This document shows, in pieces, positions 1 to 7,374 of a DNA stretch of 13,739 bases; position 1 is the stretch's first letter, and each line of letters opens with the position of its first letter. Location: positions 1 to 13,739 of the forward strand of contig JABXIW010000124.1 of the NCBI GenBank assembly GCA_013372875.1. Direction: 5' to 3'. The DNA comes from Gammaproteobacteria bacterium (GTDB lineage Bacteria > Pseudomonadota > Gammaproteobacteria > Enterobacterales > Kangiellaceae). The notes below the pieces were generated by a model. That model was not told the origin of the DNA. It worked only from the letters and a program-made list of their open reading frames with translations, and did not search any database. The position numbers and the translations under genes are program-made.

Positions 1-1155
1 GCCCCACTTGGCTTCATCAAAATCTTGATTGGCGTTACCACAAGCAACTGAAGTGCCTAATTGTCCAGCACGAATAAAGGCTTGCTGCGCTACCAGTGCG
101 ATCTCTGCTGTAGGCGGTGTTGGTGGAGCCATGCCTGATACCAAAGCTGCCACAAAGGCTTGTGTATAGGCTGGATCAAGATTATACAAATCGCCCATTT
201 CTTGCGTTAAGAAAAATGCTGGTGGACAAGTGCGCCAAGTTTCTCTGTTGTTACTTTTGGCATAATAGGCATTGAGGTTAAAAGTATAATTTTCGCTGAA
301 ACGGTGCTCCCAATTGATGTTGAGACTCGTATCTTGTACATCGAGCGGATGTACGGGATCCATTTGATAAACATCCAATAGATCAATTTCTTGTTCGGAT
401 TGAGAGTGCCCTAGTGTAAACCGCCATTGGTTATTTACATTGGGTTGGTAACTAAAGTCGGCACGCAGATATTCACGGTTATTGGCATCTTGCCTTTGAG
501 TACCATTAAGAGATCCCGTAAAGCCATCGTCTTGTTGGTAACCTGCACTGACTCGGTAACTTAGGCTATCACTCTGGCTGGTGAAGCTGACATAAGCGTC
601 GGCAATGCCATGATTACCTGCCAAAATAGAAGCTGAGTGACCATCTGCATCTGATGGTAAGCGAGTGATGATGTTGATCACGCCCAGAAAGGCGTTCGAG
701 CCGTAACTACTGGTATTCGGGCCGCGTACTACTTCAATTCGCTCAATCTCATCAATATTGACTGGCAAATTGCCCCATAAAACTCGCGATAACCCAGGCT
801 TGAAAATAGACTGACCATCAACCAAAACTTGCATGCGTCTGGAAAATTCAGTCAACAAACTATGAATGGAAACTTCTGGCGTACTGCCATTGGAATAATA
901 TAAGCCTAGGCCAGGAACTTGACGTAATACTTCTACTACATTGCGTGCTCCAGTGGCTTTGATCTGTTCGCGATCGATAATCGTGACCGCCGCTGGCGTT
1001 TCCAGTTGGGATTGACGTAAGCGGGTGGCAGACAGTACAACAGGTAGTGATTCTTCTGCAAAGAAATCATCACTTTCATTAGGAGTTTGCGCTTGCGAAA
1101 GCTGCCCAAAAGTAACTAAAGGAAGGGCAAGGACAAGCTTTTTTTTAGTATTCAT
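1..1155 (-). CDS. TonB-dependent outer-membrane receptor, N-terminal part (cut by window edge)
   Basis: The frame is open from an ATG at 1155 to the window edge: 385 codons with no stop, so the beta-barrel C-terminus is missing. A signal peptide is visible (MNTKKK, then a hydrophobic stretch ending LSQAQ, cleavage near residue 23). A TonB-box-like stretch follows at about 37-45 (SLPVVLSAT). The plug domain comes next, with PAAVTIIDREQI, VVEVLRQVPGL, MQVLVDGQSIF (about 108-118), IERIEVVRGP (about 137-146) and a closing GVINIIT. After this come alternating amphipathic beta-strands of the barrel. The family imports iron chelates, cobalamin or other scarce ligands across the outer membrane using TonB energy; the substrate cannot be read here. 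The start is supported by GGGGGA about 7 bases upstream. An odd feature is a long Pro/Ala-containing loop framed by two cysteines (about 307 and 376). The gene is divergent from pmbA, to which it has no obvious functional link. Confidence 0.9.
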   Translation of the reverse strand, partial: MNTKKKLVLALPLVTFGQLSQAQTPNESDDFFAEESLPVVLSATRLRQSQLETPAAVTIIDREQIKATGARNVVEVLRQVPGLGLYYSNGSTPEVSIHSLLTEFSRRMQVLVDGQSIFKPGLSRVLWGNLPVNIDEIERIEVVRGPNTSSYGSNAFLGVINIITRLPSDADGHSASILAGNHGIADAYVSFTSQSDSLSYRVSAGYQQDDGFTGSLNGTQRQDANNREYLRADFSYQPNVNNQWRFTLGHSQSEQEIDLLDVYQMDPVHPLDVQDTSLNINWEHRFSENYTFNLNAYYAKSNNRETWRTCPPAFFLTQEMGDLYNLDPAYTQAFVAALVSGMAPPTPPTAEIALVAQQAFIRAGQLGTSVACGNANQDFDEAKWG

Positions 1156-1181
1156 TATTAATTCCCCCAACAACATCATTT

Positions 1182-1210
1182 ATTCTTGATAAAATGCTAT
1201 CTTATGTCAA
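1182..1210 (-). promoter_or_regulatory. Candidate sigma-70 promoter for the TonB-dependent receptor
   Basis: In the minus-strand leader of the receptor gene a perfect -35 hexamer TTGACA (1210-1205) is followed after 17 bases by AAGAAT (1187-1182), a 4/6 match to the -10 consensus. The spacing is ideal and the position is 27-55 bases upstream of the ATG. No clear Fur box was seen over it. This is assigned by consensus only. Confidence 0.4.
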
Positions 1211-1235
1211 GTTCAAGCCAATGATTTACCTGAAT

Positions 1236-1241
1236 AAAGGA
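1236..1241 (+). promoter_or_regulatory. Ribosome binding site that sets the pmbA start
   Basis: AAAGGA ends exactly at the first in-frame ATG (1241), so it cannot serve that codon. It lies 8 bases before the second in-frame ATG at 1250, which is normal Shine-Dalgarno spacing. This makes 1250 the more likely start and removes three residues from the longest frame. Confidence 0.65.
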
Positions 1242-1249
1242 TGCTACCA

Positions 1250-2620
1250 ATGGTACAAGCGAGCCAAAATTTAACTTTAGCGCAATTAGCTGAGCAACAA
1301 GCAGTGACTAAAGACAATTATATAGAGTTGGTAGAGTACGGCTTGCAACTGGCAAAACAGCAAGGTGCAAATGAGGCAGAAATTTGGTGTTACAACACGG
1401 TGGGTAACTCGATTGATGTACGCAATCAAGAGTTGGAAACCTTGGAGTTTAATCAAGATAGTTCCTTGAGTTTGACGCTCTATTTTAATCAGTCCAAAGG
1501 TTCGGTTTCGATTAATGATGTTACTAAAGCGGGCATTGAAAAAGGCGTGCAAGCTGCTACCGATATTGCTCGTTTTACTCAAGCGGATCCTTATGCTGGT
1601 TTAGCGCCCAAAGCGCGTATGGCTACTGAAATCCGAGATTTGGATTTGTTTCATCCAAATCAGCTTACCATTGAGGATTACATTGAGCAGGCAAAAATTG
1701 CAGAGGCCAGCGCTACCAGTGCTTCACACATTAAGCAGTCCGAAGGTGCTACTGTATATGGCCATAGCTCGGTGAGTATTTGTGCGAATAGCCATGGTTT
1801 TTTGCAGAGTAAAAACACAAGTCGGTATAGCCTTTCTACTTCCATGATTGCTGACAGCGCTAGTGGTATGTTGAAAGATAGCTTTTATACGGTAGGGCGC
1901 GATTATCAGGATTTATTGCCAGCCCAAGCGGTGGGCCAAGAAGTAAGCCAGCGTTTAGCGCAACGATTGAATCAAGGTAGCGCTAAGTCGGGTAAGTTCC
2001 CGGTGGTTTTCACCCCAGAAACGGCCAGAACCATTTGGGGCCATTTATTGAGTGCTATTAAGGGCGGTGCTTTATACCAAAAATCATCTTTTTTACTGGA
2101 TAAAAAAGGACACCAAATTTTACCGAGCAGTATTCAGATCATAGAGGATCCCTTTGTGTTAAAAGGCTTCGGTAGCAGTTGTTATGACTCAGAAGGCGTA
2201 GCGACCTATAAACGCGATATTGTTCGCGATGGGGTACTTAAAGATTATTTCTTGAGTAGTTATTCGGCTAGAAGATTAGGTTTAGAATCAACTGCCAGCG
2301 CAGGCGGCATTCACAATATTTTAATTGAGCCAGAAGATTTATCGCAGCAAGCTCTGCTTGAACGAATAGGGACAGGCTTGTTAGTTACTGATCTGATGGG
2401 GCAAGGGGTGAACCTTGTGACGGGTAACTATTCGCGTGGCGCGAGCGGTTTTTGGATTGAAAACGGCGAAATACAGCACTTTGTGCAAGAGATTACTATT
2501 GCTGGCCATTTGCCTGAAATGTTGATGAATATCGTTGGTTTGGCCAATGATGTTGATGAGCGCTCCAGTATCTTAACGGGCTCATTGGCTATTGATGGCT
2601 TAATTATCGCTACGCAATAG
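1250..2620 (+). CDS. pmbA: PmbA/TldE, subunit of the TldD/TldE protease
   Basis: The protein is 456 residues from the preferred start at 1250 (459 from the ATG at 1241); E. coli PmbA is 450. The C-terminal half carries the family blocks: VVFTPETARTIWGHLL, SSYSARRLGL followed by GGIHN, GTGLLVTDLMGQGVN, and GNYSRGASGFWIENGEI (392-408). No HExxxH motif is present, as expected for TldE; in the family the partner TldD carries the metal site. With TldD it forms a cytoplasmic heterodimeric metalloprotease that degrades unfolded or small peptides, and in E. coli it matures microcin B17 and processes CcdA. tldD is not in this window. In many gammaproteobacteria yjgA sits beside pmbA, but here the upstream neighbour is a divergent TonB receptor. 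It converges with mgtE, leaving 31 bases between them and no convincing terminator. Confidence 0.95.
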   Translation: MVQASQNLTLAQLAEQQAVTKDNYIELVEYGLQLAKQQGANEAEIWCYNTVGNSIDVRNQELETLEFNQDSSLSLTLYFNQSKGSVSINDVTKAGIEKGVQAATDIARFTQADPYAGLAPKARMATEIRDLDLFHPNQLTIEDYIEQAKIAEASATSASHIKQSEGATVYGHSSVSICANSHGFLQSKNTSRYSLSTSMIADSASGMLKDSFYTVGRDYQDLLPAQAVGQEVSQRLAQRLNQGSAKSGKFPVVFTPETARTIWGHLLSAIKGGALYQKSSFLLDKKGHQILPSSIQIIEDPFVLKGFGSSCYDSEGVATYKRDIVRDGVLKDYFLSSYSARRLGLESTASAGGIHNILIEPEDLSQQALLERIGTGLLVTDLMGQGVNLVTGNYSRGASGFWIENGEIQHFVQEITIAGHLPEMLMNIVGLANDVDERSSILTGSLAIDGLIIATQ

Positions 2621-2651
2621 TCATTGAGTGCTGCGTAATTATGAAAAAGCC

Positions 2652-4028
2652 TTAGCCAAAGAAGTAGGTGGCGAGTCCAAGTAGCGCAAAAAATCCTGCG
2701 ACATCGGTCACCGTGGTTAAAACCACTCCACCAGCGATAGCGGGATCAATATCCAGTTTTTTCAAGATTATTGGCAACAAGACACCAACTAAAACGCCAG
2801 TAACTAGATTAATTAACATGGCGCCGCCAATGGTTATGGCTAGGTGTAAGTGATTGATGTCAGTGCCTTTGTATAAGGCAAATAAGTAGACCAGTGCAGC
2901 AATCACAAAGGCCCAAATCACACCATTAATGATGCTAACCGCCAGTTCTTTTTTGAGTAAATAGGATTTATTGTCGTCACTAATATGGCCGAGCGCCATA
3001 CCACGGATCACTAGAGTAAGGGTCTGGGTTCCGGCAATGCCGCCCATGCTAGGGACAATCGGCAATAACACCGCTAATAAAGTTACTTTGGCAATGGTGC
3101 TTTCGAATAAGCCTATCACTAAAGCTGCCAAAATCACCGTAATCAAATTGATTCCCAACCAAGTGGCGCGGCGCTTGGCGGTTTTCGTAACGGAGCCGAA
3201 AGTATCTTCATATTCATCCAGTCGCGCCATGGAAAGTAGGGAGTGATCGGCTTCTTCAATAATCACATCAACCACGTCATCAATGGTAATACGACCTAAC
3301 AGTTTGCCATTGTCATCCACCACAGGCGCAGTCACTAAGTCATGACGCTGGAATAGTTGCGCAACTTCAGCCGCTTGAGTTTCAACTGCAATCGGGAAGT
3401 GCTGCTCTTTGACGAGCTCCAATATTGGCGTCTCAGGCGGATGAGTTAAAATCGAGCTGATGGGAACAGAGCCAATTAAATGATCTTTCGAGTCAACAAC
3501 GTACAGCTGATCAGTGTTTTCTGGCAAAGTGCCTCGAATACGCAAATAACGTAAAACCACCTCAACCGATACTCTTGGCCTGATCATGATGGTGTCAATG
3601 TTCATCAAGCCACCAGCGGTGTCTTCGGGATAAGATAGGGCCTGTTCAATTTGAGCTCGATTCTGTTCGTCAAGACGTTTTAAAACTTGCGAGCTTAGTT
3701 GTTCGGATAAATCTTCAATGATATCAACCGCATCATCGGTATCCATTTCGGAAACCACGTCAGCCAGTTCTTGCGGTTGCATATTGTCGATGAAGTCTTG
3801 ACGCACCTCGTCAGAAAGGTATTGCAACACTTCACCTTGTTGATCGATATCGATCAGATCCCAGGTGGTCTTACGAATTTTAGGCGGTGAAGATTCAAGG
3901 AATAAAGCAACGTCTGGCGCAGGCAGTTCGGATAGCAGGTTTTCAAAAGCAACTAATTGACCGTCTTCGATTGCGCGGTTCAGTTGCTGAAGCTGTTCTT
4001 TGCTTTGAGATGCTTGTAGATCTGCCAT
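2652..4028 (-). CDS. mgtE: MgtE magnesium transporter
   Basis: This 458-residue protein has the complete MgtE architecture. A cytoplasmic helical N domain (about 1-130) includes the acidic stretch SEMDTDDAVDIIEDL (93-107). The linker YPEDTAGGLM (133-142) leads into paired CBS domains (about 140-260). A plug helix (about 265-290) is followed by five membrane segments (about 290-457). The pore helices contain LLPIVPSMGGIAGTQTLTL and the terminal LTTVTDVAGF, where D442 matches the pore aspartate that binds Mg2+ in the Thermus structure. The family is a Mg2+-gated Mg2+ channel of the inner membrane: the N and CBS domains close the pore when cytosolic Mg2+ is high. The gene follows rapZ in the same direction after 84 bases, in the place where ptsO (NPr) often lies. 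The Shine-Dalgarno is weak. No M-box-sized leader is present, so regulation is probably at the protein level. Confidence 0.95.
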   Translation of the reverse strand: MADLQASQSKEQLQQLNRAIEDGQLVAFENLLSELPAPDVALFLESSPPKIRKTTWDLIDIDQQGEVLQYLSDEVRQDFIDNMQPQELADVVSEMDTDDAVDIIEDLSEQLSSQVLKRLDEQNRAQIEQALSYPEDTAGGLMNIDTIMIRPRVSVEVVLRYLRIRGTLPENTDQLYVVDSKDHLIGSVPISSILTHPPETPILELVKEQHFPIAVETQAAEVAQLFQRHDLVTAPVVDDNGKLLGRITIDDVVDVIIEEADHSLLSMARLDEYEDTFGSVTKTAKRRATWLGINLITVILAALVIGLFESTIAKVTLLAVLLPIVPSMGGIAGTQTLTLVIRGMALGHISDDNKSYLLKKELAVSIINGVIWAFVIAALVYLFALYKGTDINHLHLAITIGGAMLINLVTGVLVGVLLPIILKKLDIDPAIAGGVVLTTVTDVAGFFALLGLATYFFG

Positions 4029-4112
4029 GAAACCAGTCTTAGCCTTTGATTTTGTTAAGATTTTAACCTAAAACCCTAGAGGCTGGCTATAATCGGGTAC
4101 TAAATAGTTGCG

Positions 4113-4964
4113 CTAGGTCGCTTTGTCGAGCTGGCGATGGCTGACTTTGACGTTGGGATACAAGCCCGAAAAGTGCTCATTCAATTTTTCAACAATATAA
4201 ACTGAGCGGTGTTGGCCACCTGTGCAGCCAACAGCAAAAGTAAAGTAGCTTCTTTCTTGTTTGGCAAACTCTGGTAACCATGTATCTAGAAAAACCCTAA
4301 GTTGCCAGATGTATTCCATGACTTGATTATCAGCCCCAAGGTATTCTTGGATGGGTTGATCTCGACCTGTGAAGGGTCTTAACTCTGGAACCCAGTGCGG
4401 GTTTGGTAAGCAGCGGGCATCAAAAATAAAATCTGCATCTTGCGGTGCGCCGTGCTTAAAGCCGAAAGAAGTGAACAAAATATCCATACTGTAGGATCGG
4501 TCTTTGGTCACTCTCGTTCGGATTTGTTCTCTTAATTGATGCGGAGTTAGGCTGCTAGTATTAATGACTAAGTCGGCGGTTGCGCGAATTGGTGAGATTA
4601 ATTGTTCTTCCTGCTGCATGGCTTCACGTAGAGAGATGCCGTTATGGGTTAACGGATGGCGACGGCGAGTCTCACTGAAGCGCTTCAGTAGCACTGATTC
4701 ATTTGCATCGATAAATACCACTTTTAATTCGGGGTGAACGGATTTGATCCGTTCCATTTCTTGGGTGAAATGGGCTAAATCATAAGGATTTCGAGCATCC
4801 ACACTGATAGCTAGGGCGTCAGTATGCTTAAAATGACGGTTACGTACTTCCAAAGTTAATTCCAACGGCAGATTATCAATACAATAGTATCCCGCATCTT
4901 CTAAGGCATTGAGTGCAACGGATTTTCCTGAGCCTGAGCGGCCGCTAAGAATGACTAGTTTCAT
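4113..4964 (-). CDS. rapZ: RapZ-family nucleotide-binding RNase adapter
   Basis: The protein is 283 residues (E. coli RapZ 284). It starts MKLVIL and then has a Walker A, GRSGSGKS (8-15). Family blocks follow: DAGYYCIDNLP, FIDANESVLLKRFSETRRRHPL, FTSFGFKHG, DARCLPNPHWVPELRP, and the C-terminal GCTGGQHRSV (246-255) with C247 as in E. coli. In E. coli, RapZ binds glucosamine-6-phosphate and delivers the small RNA GlmZ to RNase E, tuning GlmS and amino-sugar supply. Outside enterobacteria the RNA targets are mostly unknown. The ATG lies inside the 3' end of ptsN (20-base overlap), and an AGGGA about 8 bases upstream supports it, so the two are probably translationally coupled. The C-terminus ends LDKAT and lacks the Lys-Arg-Lys tail of the E. 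coli protein, so small-RNA binding of the E. coli type should not be assumed. Confidence 0.95.
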   Translation of the reverse strand: MKLVILSGRSGSGKSVALNALEDAGYYCIDNLPLELTLEVRNRHFKHTDALAISVDARNPYDLAHFTQEMERIKSVHPELKVVFIDANESVLLKRFSETRRRHPLTHNGISLREAMQQEEQLISPIRATADLVINTSSLTPHQLREQIRTRVTKDRSYSMDILFTSFGFKHGAPQDADFIFDARCLPNPHWVPELRPFTGRDQPIQEYLGADNQVMEYIWQLRVFLDTWLPEFAKQERSYFTFAVGCTGGQHRSVYIVEKLNEHFSGLYPNVKVSHRQLDKAT

Positions 4965-5475
4965 TATCAGTCCCTAAATTGGTACTTGAGTTGGTTTTGG
5001 CTTGCTCGTCTTTTTGGCAGTGGATTAAAGCTCGATGCATGATATCGTATAAAGCCTCACCATTGTGAGCGTTACGCATTTGCGCCCTTAAAATTTTATT
5101 TTGAAAAATTTCCACAATTTGATTGAGACCACCCAATTTTTGAAAATCGTACTCTGGCGGCACCAACAAGCAAAAAATTAGATCCACACCTTCCTCGTCA
5201 GGCGCAGCAAAGTCAACCCCAGTTTCTAAATGTAGTAAAACAGCAACTGGTTGTTGGCATCCTTGGATTCGTCCATGAGGTAGGGCGACACCATTGCCAA
5301 TAGCGGTTGAGCCGAGTTGTTCCCGTGAAATTAAAGATTTTAGAATATAAAAAGAATCAAGTTCAGGTTGGTATTGTTCTAAAACTTGGGCAACGATCTG
5401 CAGTGCTTTTTTTCGGCTGGTGGCTTGCTCCCCGAGCAAGCATAGATCGGGGAACAAGATTTCTGATATTTGCAT
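4945..5475 (-). CDS. ptsN: PtsN, EIIA-Ntr of the nitrogen phosphotransferase system
   Basis: This is a single PTS EIIA-type domain. Signature blocks are LISREQLGSTAIGNGVALPHGRI, shown here by its parts LGSTAIGNG (54-62) and ALPHGRI (64-70), with H67 the expected phosphorylated histidine. GVDLIFCLLVPPEYD (96-110) and the C-terminal EALYDIM complete the domain. At 176 residues it is longer than E. coli PtsN (163) because of a hydrophilic Ser/Thr/Asn-rich tail (about 154-176), whose codons include the rapZ start. The family receives phosphate through EI-Ntr and NPr. In other bacteria it regulates potassium transport, nitrogen and carbon balance and stress responses by protein-protein contact rather than by transporting sugar. 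It sits 14 bases after hpf. The Shine-Dalgarno is poor, so translation may depend on coupling to hpf. No NPr gene is found in its usual place nearby. Confidence 0.94.
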   Translation of the reverse strand: MQISEILFPDLCLLGEQATSRKKALQIVAQVLEQYQPELDSFYILKSLISREQLGSTAIGNGVALPHGRIQGCQQPVAVLLHLETGVDFAAPDEEGVDLIFCLLVPPEYDFQKLGGLNQIVEIFQNKILRAQMRNAHNGEALYDIMHRALIHCQKDEQAKTNSSTNLGTDNETSHS

Positions 5476-5489
5476 TGAGGATTATGGCT

Positions 5490-5777
5490 TTAATGCCTAG
5501 TCATCTTTTCCTTATGTTTTATCACTTGACGGTCTAGTTTATCAACCAATAAATCAATTGCCGCATACATATCTTCCGCTTCGCTGTTGGCGAATATTTC
5601 CCCACCATTCACATTTAAGGTGGCTTCTGCAATTTGTCTTACTTTCTCGACACTTAATATAACGTAAACATTATTGATATGATCAAAATGGCGCTCCAGT
5701 CGCGCAAATTTGTCATTAACGAAAGATTTAAGTGCATCTGTAACTTCTAGATGACGCCCGGTTAAATTGATTTGCAT
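5490..5777 (-). CDS. hpf: HPF, short ribosome hibernation promoting factor
   Basis: The 95-residue protein matches the short HPF/RaiA length exactly (E. coli HPF 95). It opens MQINLTGRHLEVTDALKSFV, has KFARLERHFDHINNVYVILS, a second strand-helix unit with EATLNVNGGEIFANSEAEDMY, and the final helix AIDLLVDKLDRQVIKHKEK, all family hallmarks. It binds the 30S subunit in stationary phase and promotes inactive 100S ribosome dimers. It lies between rpoN (20 bases upstream) and ptsN (14 bases downstream), its standard context. A good AAGGAA is centred about 10 bases before the ATG. The family's long-form C-terminal dimerisation domain is absent, so a separate RMF-type partner is likely if 100S dimers form here. 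Confidence 0.95.
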   Translation of the reverse strand: MQINLTGRHLEVTDALKSFVNDKFARLERHFDHINNVYVILSVEKVRQIAEATLNVNGGEIFANSEAEDMYAAIDLLVDKLDRQVIKHKEKMTRH

Positions 5778-5797
5778 AGTTTGATTCCTTCTAAGTA

Positions 5798-7186
5798 TTA
5801 ATTAGTTTGACGTAAAGCGGATAACTGTTTGCGCTTACTGGCGCTGGGTATTTGCAGTGCATCACGATATTTGGCGACGGTTCTGCGAGCTATTGATATA
5901 CCTTGTTTTGCAAGTAAAGCTACGATTGAGTTATCGCTTAAAGGTTTGCGGGAAGGTTCCGCTTGGATCAGTTGTTGAATACGATGTTTGACAGCTGCTT
6001 GTGACCATTCACCTCCATTGTTAGTGTTGATTGCGTTAGAAAATAATGATTTTAATTTGATCAAGCCATTTGGAGTTTGGCAAAATTTATTGCTGGTAGC
6101 GCGTGATATAGTTGATTCGTGTAATTCAAGCTCATCCGCAACATCGTTGAGTTTCAAAGGTTTGAGTGCTTGCTCTCCCAGCTCAAAAAATTTGGCTTGA
6201 GTTTTAATTAAATAATCCGCTACTCGCTGCAAAGTACTTTTTCTGGCTTCCAGTGATTGTAAAAACTGTTGCGCTTGCAGAGCCTTATCTTTGATAAATT
6301 TTTTATCTTCATCATTACCAACTTGCTCCATTAAGGATGCATAGTCCTTGTTGATGCTAATTTTAGGGAGTTGGCTTTGAGTCACTTGAGCTTGCCAATG
6401 ATTGCCAGTACGAAAGACTTTGATATCAGGCCTTATGTAGTTATCGACCTTTTCGGCGGCATAGTCATTAGGTCTTTGCTGAAATAGTTGCAGTTGTCCG
6501 ATTAGGGTTTTGACGTGAGATGCATCCAGCGTAAGTTTTGATTCAAGTTTTTGATACTGCTGCTCTATCAATAAGTGAAAGTGCTCTGTTAGCAATTGCG
6601 TTAATAGCGCTTTAGTTTGCTCATCAAAGGCTAAGTTTGAATCCTTATTGAGCAGTTGAAATAACATAAACTCTTGTAAGTCAGCGCTAGCACAACCAGC
6701 AGGTTCAAACGTTTGGATCAAATGAATCATGGCAGTGACTTCTTCAGGCTCAATCTGCGCTTGGGTATCACGTTTGACGGAATCGCAAATCTCTTGCGGT
6801 GATACGGTCAAAAAACCTTGTTCATTTAGGTTTTCGATAATGTAGTAACCAATCTCCAAATCCAGGCGAGAAAGCGAATGCAACTGTAACTGGAATTCTA
6901 GCTTTTCCTTTAGATCGCCTGAGTCAGGAATGGCTTCCCAATAGTTACTCTCGTCTTCGGAATAATTATTCGTTGATGCTGTGCCATTGGCGGTAACTTG
7001 CTCCGCTGAATTAAACTGTTCGTTTAGATCTGCTTCTTCAGCGCTTAGAAGAGGGTTTGTTTCTAATTGATTTTGGATTTCTTGAGCCAATTCTAATTGT
7101 GAAAGCTGAAGCAATTTTAACGATTGCTGCAACTGAGGATTCAGTTTTAGTTGATGGTTGAGTTGTAGCTCTAACTCTGGGCTCAT
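5798..7186 (-). CDS. rpoN: RNA polymerase sigma-54 factor RpoN
   Basis: The protein is 462 residues (E. coli 477). Region I is Gln/Leu-rich (about 1-48, with LNPQLQQSLKLLQLSQLEL), followed by a short acidic linker (about 49-95). The core-binding region comes next, then a helix-turn-helix (about 346-367, ELHESTISRATSNKF). The RpoN box ARRTVAKYRD (433-442), which contacts the -24 element, is intact. The factor directs transcription from -24/-12 promoters with AAA+ activators, typically for nitrogen metabolism, flagella or other regulons. The start is fixed by alignment of LELQLNHQL with the family N-terminus, although no good Shine-Dalgarno precedes it and an in-frame TAA lies ten codons upstream. 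The block after TPNG reads LIKLKSLFS where E. coli has IFELKYFFS, a small divergence in the DNA-binding part. A seven-residue tail (SALRQTN) follows the usual end. Confidence 0.96.
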   Translation of the reverse strand: MSPELELQLNHQLKLNPQLQQSLKLLQLSQLELAQEIQNQLETNPLLSAEEADLNEQFNSAEQVTANGTASTNNYSEDESNYWEAIPDSGDLKEKLEFQLQLHSLSRLDLEIGYYIIENLNEQGFLTVSPQEICDSVKRDTQAQIEPEEVTAMIHLIQTFEPAGCASADLQEFMLFQLLNKDSNLAFDEQTKALLTQLLTEHFHLLIEQQYQKLESKLTLDASHVKTLIGQLQLFQQRPNDYAAEKVDNYIRPDIKVFRTGNHWQAQVTQSQLPKISINKDYASLMEQVGNDEDKKFIKDKALQAQQFLQSLEARKSTLQRVADYLIKTQAKFFELGEQALKPLKLNDVADELELHESTISRATSNKFCQTPNGLIKLKSLFSNAINTNNGGEWSQAAVKHRIQQLIQAEPSRKPLSDNSIVALLAKQGISIARRTVAKYRDALQIPSASKRKQLSALRQTN

Positions 7187-7223
7187 TAAATTATGGTTAG
7201 TTCTTTTGTCCAGTTATTCCCTT

Positions 7224-7260
7224 ACTTACAAGTTACTCCTCTGACAAAGCCCTTGCAAGT
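7224..7260. repeat. Two copies of a half-symmetric ACTTGYAAG element in the rpoN leader
   Basis: On the minus strand ACTTGCAAG (7260-7252, containing the perfect palindrome CTTGCAAG) is repeated as ACTTGTAAG in the near-palindrome ACTTGTAAGT (7233-7224), 27 bases further on. Each copy is followed within a few bases by AAGGG or GGG. They lie 38-74 bases upstream of the rpoN ATG. The arrangement resembles a pair of operator half-sites for a dimeric regulator, but chance is possible. Confidence 0.3.
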
Positions 7261-7281
7261 GCTTATTAATGAGATAGGGGC

Positions 7282-7310
7282 AAAATTTAGCATTTCAACG
7301 CTAAAATTTT
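7282..7310 (-). promoter_or_regulatory. AT-rich inverted repeat in the lptB-rpoN gap, possible rpoN promoter
   Basis: AAAATTTAGC (7282-7291) and GCTAAAATTTT (7300-7310) are inverted copies with one bulged base and an 8-base loop. They lie in the 188-bp gap between the lptB stop and the rpoN start. On the minus strand the loop contains TTGAAA, a 5/6 match to -35, followed after 16 bases by TATCTC, a poor -10. The element could be a regulated promoter of rpoN or a weak hairpin after lptB. It lacks the GC stem and U tract of an intrinsic terminator. Nothing else coding was seen in this gap. Confidence 0.3.
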
Positions 7311-7374
7311 ACAATTTTGGAAATGGAGTTTAAGCTTTGAGGCTTGACCTTAATTAGCCAATAAGGGCTTGAAG

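Noticed and set aside
1286..1582. Minus-strand open frame of 98 codons opposite pmbA
   Set aside because: It lies wholly within pmbA on the opposite strand, has no recognisable family, and its composition follows the pmbA codons.
2611..2637. TACGCA/TGCGTA inverted repeat between the convergent pmbA and mgtE genes
   Set aside because: Only six pairs with a 15-base loop and no T tract on either side; not a credible terminator.
4088..4093. Perfect TATAAT on the plus strand between rapZ and mgtE
   Set aside because: No -35 at suitable distance, and it would fire antisense into rapZ; taken as chance in AT-rich DNA.
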